Below are positions 60,065 to 64,000 of a DNA stretch of 64,000 nucleotides, one piece after another. The notes beneath the pieces are model-generated. The model was not told the origin of the DNA. It did no database searches and saw only the letters and a list, made by a program, of their open reading frames with translations. The translations under genes were made by a program, and so were the position numbers. Every line of letters starts with the position of its first letter. Positions within the stretch are counted from its first letter, which is position 1. Origin of the DNA: Phenylobacterium sp. RIFCSPHIGHO2_01_FULL_69_31 (GTDB taxonomy: Bacteria; Pseudomonadota; Alphaproteobacteria; Caulobacterales; Caulobacteraceae); NCBI RefSeq assembly GCF_001824475.1, contig NZ_MHXN01000032.1:62001-126000 (forward strand), read 5' to 3'.

Positions 60065-62173
60065 TCAACGCTTGGCCGTCAACGCCTTCGGCGCGGACTT
60101 GACCGGCGCGCCGTCCGCCTGCGCTTCTCCCAGCAACGCTGCGCAGTTGGCGTCCTTCGCCAGGCCCGGGTCGATGAACGGCAGGATCGCGGCCAGAGGC
60201 GACAGCAATGACCCCAGGGTCACCGCCGCCCCGCCCTGGGCGATGGCCGACCCAGGCTCGACGCCAAGCTTGGGCGCCATCAGTGGTCCCTTGATCGTGA
60301 CGGGCATCAGCACACGGACCAGGCGGAACTTCTTATCCTGGCCGCGCAAGCGCAGGTCCATCCGCTCCGCGCCAAGGTTCACCGAGCCCTTGCCGGTCAC
60401 GAGCACCGGCCCCGTGTCGAAGACGATGTTGTTGGCCCGCATCACCCCGTCGCGGGTCTCGAATTGCGCCACGGCGCAGCGGATCGGCGTGGTGTCCTTC
60501 TTGTTCAGAAGTCCCAGCCCCTTGACGACGTTGACGCCCATCAGTTCGGCGAACGCCTTGCGGATCTCCCCGCCCGGCGCCACGACCATAACCTCCCCGT
60601 CGGCGCTGGCGAACGCCTTGTGAACGCTGTTGCCTTCCCCCGTCAGCCTGGCGCGGCCCACGAGCGAGCCCGTCAGAGCCGGCGCACCCTGGAACTGGAC
60701 CGGTATCAGGGTCTCGATGCGTGAATTCGTCAGCCGCAGGTCGAGATCGGTCACCGGCGTGGCCTTGCGGGCGTCGAGGTTGACGTGCCCGCTGACCTGG
60801 CCGCGTGGCAGATCCAGCTTCAGGGGCTGGGCCCGCAGCAGCCCGCCCTCGAGGCGCACCCGCACCGAACCGGAGTTCAGCTTCACCGGCGTGTCGCGGA
60901 TCGAGACGGCGCGGTAGCTCACATCCGCGTCCATGGCCCGGATCCGGCTGACGTCCAGCGGCGCGTCCGGCAGCAGCCGCTGCTGCGCGGTCATGGTGCG
61001 CGCGATGGCGGCCTGCTCCGGCGAGATGGTTTCGCCAGGCCCCACCTTCGGCGCCGCGCCGAAGAGCGCGCCCAGGTCGTCCCAGTCCAGGCTTTGGGAG
61101 CTGAGGTCGGCTTTCAGGAACGGGCGCTCGCGGCCGGTATCGACCGAGACGTCGCCCGACAGGTCGCTGTCACCCACCCGGCCGCCCAGGTTGTCGATCT
61201 TCCATACCAGGCCGTCGCGCGAGAGACGCCCGCGCAGGCTGTACGGCGGAGTGTTGGGCAGGGCGACGCCCGTCAGCGGGAAGAGCTGGGCCATGTCGGG
61301 CCCGCGGGCCGTGGCGTTCATATAGAAGCGGCCCATGTCGAAGGGCTTTGGCACCGCGCCACGAGCGGTGATGTAGGTCTGACCCGCCCGTAGGTCCACA
61401 TCGAAAGGATACGGCTTGTCGCGCTCGATATTCAGCAGCGGCCCGCCGACCACGTCGGCGCGGAACGGGGCGCCATTGATCGTGCCGCGGCCGGTCAGTT
61501 CGAACCCACGATTGTCGGCGCCCAGCCGTTCGCGGGCGTTGATCGTGCCCTGGAAACGAATGTCACGCTGGGCGTCTAGGTACTTGAGCTGGCCATCCCG
61601 GATGACGAAGCGCTGGACCGGCGGCAGGTTCATAGGCGCCTTCGCCCGGCCGTCCGAGAAGTCCCAGTTCTTGCGGCCCTTCGCGTCGGCCAACAGGCTG
61701 AAGTTGGGCCGCTCCACCGCCAGCACCCGGATGTCGGCCTTGCCCCACAGCAGCGGCACGAGCCGGACGCGGACCCGCAGGCGGTCGATGGTGCCCATCT
61801 TCCCCTGCCCAGCCCAGGCCGGATTGGCGATGGAGATCCCGTCGACCGTGGCGCTGGGCCGCCAGGACCAGAGATTGACGTTCAGGTCCCCCGCGATGGT
61901 CACCTCGCGGTGCATCCGCGCCGAGGCGATGCGCTCCAGCGGCCCACGGAACCAGTTCCAGTCCCAGATGAGGATGAGTATGGCGATCGCGAGCGCCAGG
62001 ACGGCCAGGATCCCGCCGGTCCATCCCAGGGCCTTCTTCGTCGGCGGAGTTAGCTTCGGGGGCGTGAGCCGCGGATGCGACAGCCGCTCCCGCAGGGGTC
62101 GGCGTGCGCCCGGCTGGGGGCGCGCCTTGCTCCCGCGGCGCGGCGGGGCGGAGGGAACGGGTTGCTGGCTCAC
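60065..62173 (-). CDS. AsmA family envelope protein
   Basis: This 702-residue protein starts at GTG. It has a basic N-terminus, one membrane helix (about residues 50-72), then a large periplasmic repetitive beta-rich part. The AsmA-type block VTIAGDLNVNLWSWRPSATVDGISIANPAW is just after the helix, and a C-terminal AsmA-2-like region ends near FIDPGLAKDANCAAL. Proteins of this group resemble lipid-transport bridges between the membranes and affect outer-membrane assembly. It lies 44 bp after a sugar transferase gene and 46 bp before the cytochrome c-prime gene. Confidence 0.9.
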   Translation of the reverse strand: MSQQPVPSAPPRRGSKARPQPGARRPLRERLSHPRLTPPKLTPPTKKALGWTGGILAVLALAIAILILIWDWNWFRGPLERIASARMHREVTIAGDLNVNLWSWRPSATVDGISIANPAWAGQGKMGTIDRLRVRVRLVPLLWGKADIRVLAVERPNFSLLADAKGRKNWDFSDGRAKAPMNLPPVQRFVIRDGQLKYLDAQRDIRFQGTINARERLGADNRGFELTGRGTINGAPFRADVVGGPLLNIERDKPYPFDVDLRAGQTYITARGAVPKPFDMGRFYMNATARGPDMAQLFPLTGVALPNTPPYSLRGRLSRDGLVWKIDNLGGRVGDSDLSGDVSVDTGRERPFLKADLSSQSLDWDDLGALFGAAPKVGPGETISPEQAAIARTMTAQQRLLPDAPLDVSRIRAMDADVSYRAVSIRDTPVKLNSGSVRVRLEGGLLRAQPLKLDLPRGQVSGHVNLDARKATPVTDLDLRLTNSRIETLIPVQFQGAPALTGSLVGRARLTGEGNSVHKAFASADGEVMVVAPGGEIRKAFAELMGVNVVKGLGLLNKKDTTPIRCAVAQFETRDGVMRANNIVFDTGPVLVTGKGSVNLGAERMDLRLRGQDKKFRLVRVLMPVTIKGPLMAPKLGVEPGSAIAQGGAAVTLGSLLSPLAAILPFIDPGLAKDANCAALLGEAQADGAPVKSAPKALTAKR

Positions 62174-62216
62174 GGGCGCTTCAACGCGCCGCGCTCCGGT
62201 CCGTTTCGCCGAAAAT

Positions 62217-62780
62217 CTAGTGACTTACGCCACGCGCCGTCAGCGCGGCCCGCGCGGTGGCCAGGATGATCGCCAGGTCGAAGCCGAACGACTGCCGCTC
62301 CAGGTACTCGCGGTCCAGCTTCACCTTTTCCGGAATCGGCAGCTCGTCGCGGCCGTTCACCTGCGCCCAGCCGGTGACCCCGGGGCGCAGGCGTTCGACA
62401 CCCGACTGCGTGCGCAGTTCGATGAGGTCGTACTGGTTGAACAGCGCGGGCCTCGGCCCCACCAGGCTCATGTCGCCGACCAGAACGCTCCAGAGCTGCG
62501 GCAGCTCGTCCAGGCTGGACTTGCGCAGAAAGCGGCCCAGGGGCGTGACCCAACGGCCCGGGTCCTCCAGCAGGTGCGTGGCGACGTCCGGCGTGTCGGT
62601 CCGCATGGAGCGGAACTTCGGCATGACGAATTCGCGGTTGTGCTGGCCAACGCGTCGGGACCAGTGGATGGCCGGGCCGGGGCTGGTCATCCGGACCGCG
62701 AGGCCGAGCGCCAGCAGGACCGGCCAGCCTATGGCCAGCCCGGCCAGCGCCACCACAATATCGAAAGCCCGCTTCGCCAC
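62217..62780 (-). CDS. Bacterial sugar (phosphoglycosyl) transferase
   Basis: This 187-residue protein is the short monotopic PglC-like size. One N-terminal hydrophobic helix (about residues 7-28) is followed by PKFRSMRTDT, LRKSSLDELPQLWSVLVGDMSLVGPRPA and RLRPGVTGWAQVNGRDE, all diagnostic for the WcaJ/PglC/RfbP fold. It transfers a sugar-1-phosphate to undecaprenyl phosphate to start exopolysaccharide, O-antigen or N-glycan synthesis. It starts at GTG. No other glycan genes adjoin it. The product sugar is unknown. Confidence 0.93.
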   Translation of the reverse strand: MAKRAFDIVVALAGLAIGWPVLLALGLAVRMTSPGPAIHWSRRVGQHNREFVMPKFRSMRTDTPDVATHLLEDPGRWVTPLGRFLRKSSLDELPQLWSVLVGDMSLVGPRPALFNQYDLIELRTQSGVERLRPGVTGWAQVNGRDELPIPEKVKLDREYLERQSFGFDLAIILATARAALTARGVSH

Positions 62781-62817
62781 CCGCCGTTGTTAGCGTCCGG
62801 CGGGCCGCCGCGCCACG

Positions 62818-63342
62818 TCAGGCTTCGGTGGAAGGCGCCTTCTTGCCCCGAGGCTTGAGGGCGGGCTCGCTGCCGACGGGAGCCGGCTCCTCGATCACGG
62901 GCTCGGGGGCGGCTTCGAGCACCGGCTCGGCGGCCGGTTCGAACGGGGCGGGGTCGGCGATGAGCTCCGGTCCCGGGTCGATCGCCGGCGCTGCGGCGGA
63001 CTCCATCAGCGGGCTGATCGGCGCGGCTTCGCCGCCGACGGCCAGGGGCGCGGCCTCAAGCAGCGCGTCGCCGGCATCTTCCAGGACCTGCTCGGTCGCT
63101 TCGACCAGCGCCTCGACGACCTCGACGGCGGGTTCGAACAGCGGCTCGGGCGTGGGCAGCGCCTTCGCGGCGCCCATCAGCGCTTCGAGGTTCACGGGGC
63201 GGGCCCACTGGGTCATCCACCAATAGGCCAGCCCGCCGGCGGCGGCAGCCCCGAAGTAGCTCCAGAGCGGCGAGGCCACGCCGACCAGAAGCGCCGGGCT
63301 CACGCGGGGTTGCGGGATTTCGGGAAGGTCGAAGGACGCCAT
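62818..63342 (-). CDS. Acidic Pro/Ala/Glu-rich protein with one membrane segment
   Basis: This 174-residue protein has MASFDLPEIPQPRVSPALL, one hydrophobic segment (about residues 17-40) and then a long low-complexity acidic stretch dominated by Glu, Pro and Ala (PAPFEPAAEPVLEAAPEPV). It ends with basic residues (KPRGKKAPSTEA). No domain is recognised; such tails are often periplasmic spacers. ATG at 63342 was preferred over the longer frame. It is probably a Caulobacterales-specific envelope protein. Confidence 0.62.
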   Translation of the reverse strand: MASFDLPEIPQPRVSPALLVGVASPLWSYFGAAAAGGLAYWWMTQWARPVNLEALMGAAKALPTPEPLFEPAVEVVEALVEATEQVLEDAGDALLEAAPLAVGGEAAPISPLMESAAAPAIDPGPELIADPAPFEPAAEPVLEAAPEPVIEEPAPVGSEPALKPRGKKAPSTEA

Positions 63343-63412
63343 GGAAGAGTTCCTTGCGGCACGGAATTGTGCGCCGCAACATAACACCTGCCGTGGCTTC
63401 GCAGTTGCGAAA

Positions 63413-64000
63413 CTATTGTGGCGAAAGGCGGTAGACCCGGGCGCTCCCGCCGGCGCCCAAGACTTGCGCGGTCCAGCCGCAGATGGCGGCAAGCGGCGCG
63501 GTGAGGTCGGAGCCGCCCATCACCACCAGGGCGCAACCGTTCATCTTCATCGGGTCGTTGAGCGGCCGCATGCGGGTCTCGGCCACCACCATCGGGGCGT
63601 CGACCTCGTCCTCGAGGTCGCGGAGGAAGCTGTCGAGGGTCTCCAGGTCCTTGATGGGCAGCCAGACCAGCGCCTGGGCGTCGGCGTTTTTCCGCCGCAG
63701 CGCAGCCAGGGTCTCCACGATCCGCTGGTAGTCGTCGGGCTTCTCGAACGGCGGATCGATCAGCACGAGGACCCGCCCGGCCCGGGGGCACTCCGCCACC
63801 GCCGCCGCGTAGCCATCCTGGTTCAGGGTGCGGATGTTCTGGCGTCCCCGCAGCGCCACGCGCAGCGCATCGTGCTCGTCGGCCCGGAGCTCGCAGGCGA
63901 TGTAGCGGTCGGCGGGCCGCAGCGCGTCCGCGATCAACCAGGGCGAGCCCGGGTAGCGCCGAACGCCGCCGTCGGCGTTGAGGCCCCTCACCGCCTGGAT
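63413..64000 (-). CDS. rlmJ: 23S rRNA (adenine-N6)-methyltransferase, RlmJ-like (5' truncated)
   Basis: The frame stays open to the window edge (residues IQAV before the first visible Val/Met), so the start is upstream. The gene's 196 visible residues hold the catalytic LVLIDPPFEKPDD (DPPF/Y motif of N6-adenine methyltransferases) and RLMJ-typical spacing with LVWLPIKDLETL and MNGCALVVMG. RlmJ methylates A2030 in 23S rRNA. The missing N-terminal part would carry the AdoMet site. Assignment is by motif only. Confidence 0.85.
   Translation of the reverse strand: MQAVRGLNADGGVRRYPGSPWLIADALRPADRYIACELRADEHDALRVALRGRQNIRTLNQDGYAAAVAECPRAGRVLVLIDPPFEKPDDYQRIVETLAALRRKNADAQALVWLPIKDLETLDSFLRDLEDEVDAPMVVAETRMRPLNDPMKMNGCALVVMGGSDLTAPLAAICGWTAQVLGAGGSARVYRLSPQ

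Overview
The window is a gene-dense, high-GC stretch of chromosome from an alphaproteobacterium. Several things point to Caulobacterales (Caulobacter, Phenylobacterium and relatives): a large TonB-dependent receptor, stand-alone class II DAHP synthase, CysD with a CysN-CysC fusion, an Ada-AlkA fusion, soluble hybrid histidine kinase architecture, and many GTG starts. This is an inference from gene content; no rRNA or species marker is present. I count 58 protein genes (two cut by the window edges, one very speculative) and one tRNA-Val(CAC). There is no CRISPR array, prophage, transposase or rRNA operon.

Layout. 1-4.5 kb: end of exonuclease III, a membrane-anchored hypothetical protein, an NnrU-family membrane protein, then a minus-strand ilvD-racemase pair. 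4.5-5.0 kb: a structured, AT-richer divergent intergenic region with two perfect hairpins. 5-11.7 kb: a TonB-dependent receptor closed by a 32-bp perfect palindrome, a glutathione peroxidase-globin pair, a Gfo/Idh/MocA dehydrogenase, an MDR-type reductase and an uncharacterised VDWSAA protein. 11.7-19.3 kb: a long minus-strand run, glmU-rpiA-gor-O-antigen-ligase-like-aroF(class II)-MATE. 19.4-22.5 kb: an exported M28 (PSMA-like) peptidase overlapping phosphoglycolate phosphatase, then tRNA-Val.

22.5-32 kb directly after the tRNA: a metal-resistance block. It has chromate transporter chrA on the plus strand, apparently translationally coupled to a 44-codon upstream ORF, facing a minus-strand cluster: SLC13-type permease, a His-rich periplasmic protein, then CzcC, CzcB and CzcA (a complete tripartite RND efflux pump). 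The His-rich gene sits inside a much longer open frame and is easily missed. 33-40.4 kb is more mosaic and partly lower in GC: a 669-residue beta-helix/RTX protein with an EEP-family enzyme and a small protein, an ogt and Ada-AlkA DNA-alkylation repair pair, a GT2 glycosyltransferase and a hexapeptide acetyltransferase.

40.4-50.3 kb: MFS transporter divergent from the sulfate-activation operon cysD-cysNC, then a GAF-PAS-PAS hybrid kinase, a SpoU-type RNA methyltransferase and an M13 metallopeptidase lipoprotein. 50.3-59.5 kb: thioesterase, small membrane protein, SDR, a malonyl-CoA-synthetase-like ligase with a divergent amidase (possible malonamate/malonate module), PAP2 phosphatase, L-lactate dehydrogenase, hotdog-like protein and two small hypotheticals. 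58.8-64 kb: cytochrome b561, cytochrome c-prime, AsmA-family protein, a monotopic-size sugar transferase, an acidic Pro/Ala-rich membrane protein and the start-less end of rlmJ.

Taken together this is largely core metabolism and envelope biogenesis, with two accessory patches: metal resistance beside tRNA-Val, and surface/secreted-polysaccharide-type genes at 33-40 kb. No clear new multi-gene defence or biosynthetic system was found. The most unexplained elements are the structured ilvD/receptor intergenic region, the chrA leader ORF and the beta-helix/RTX gene.
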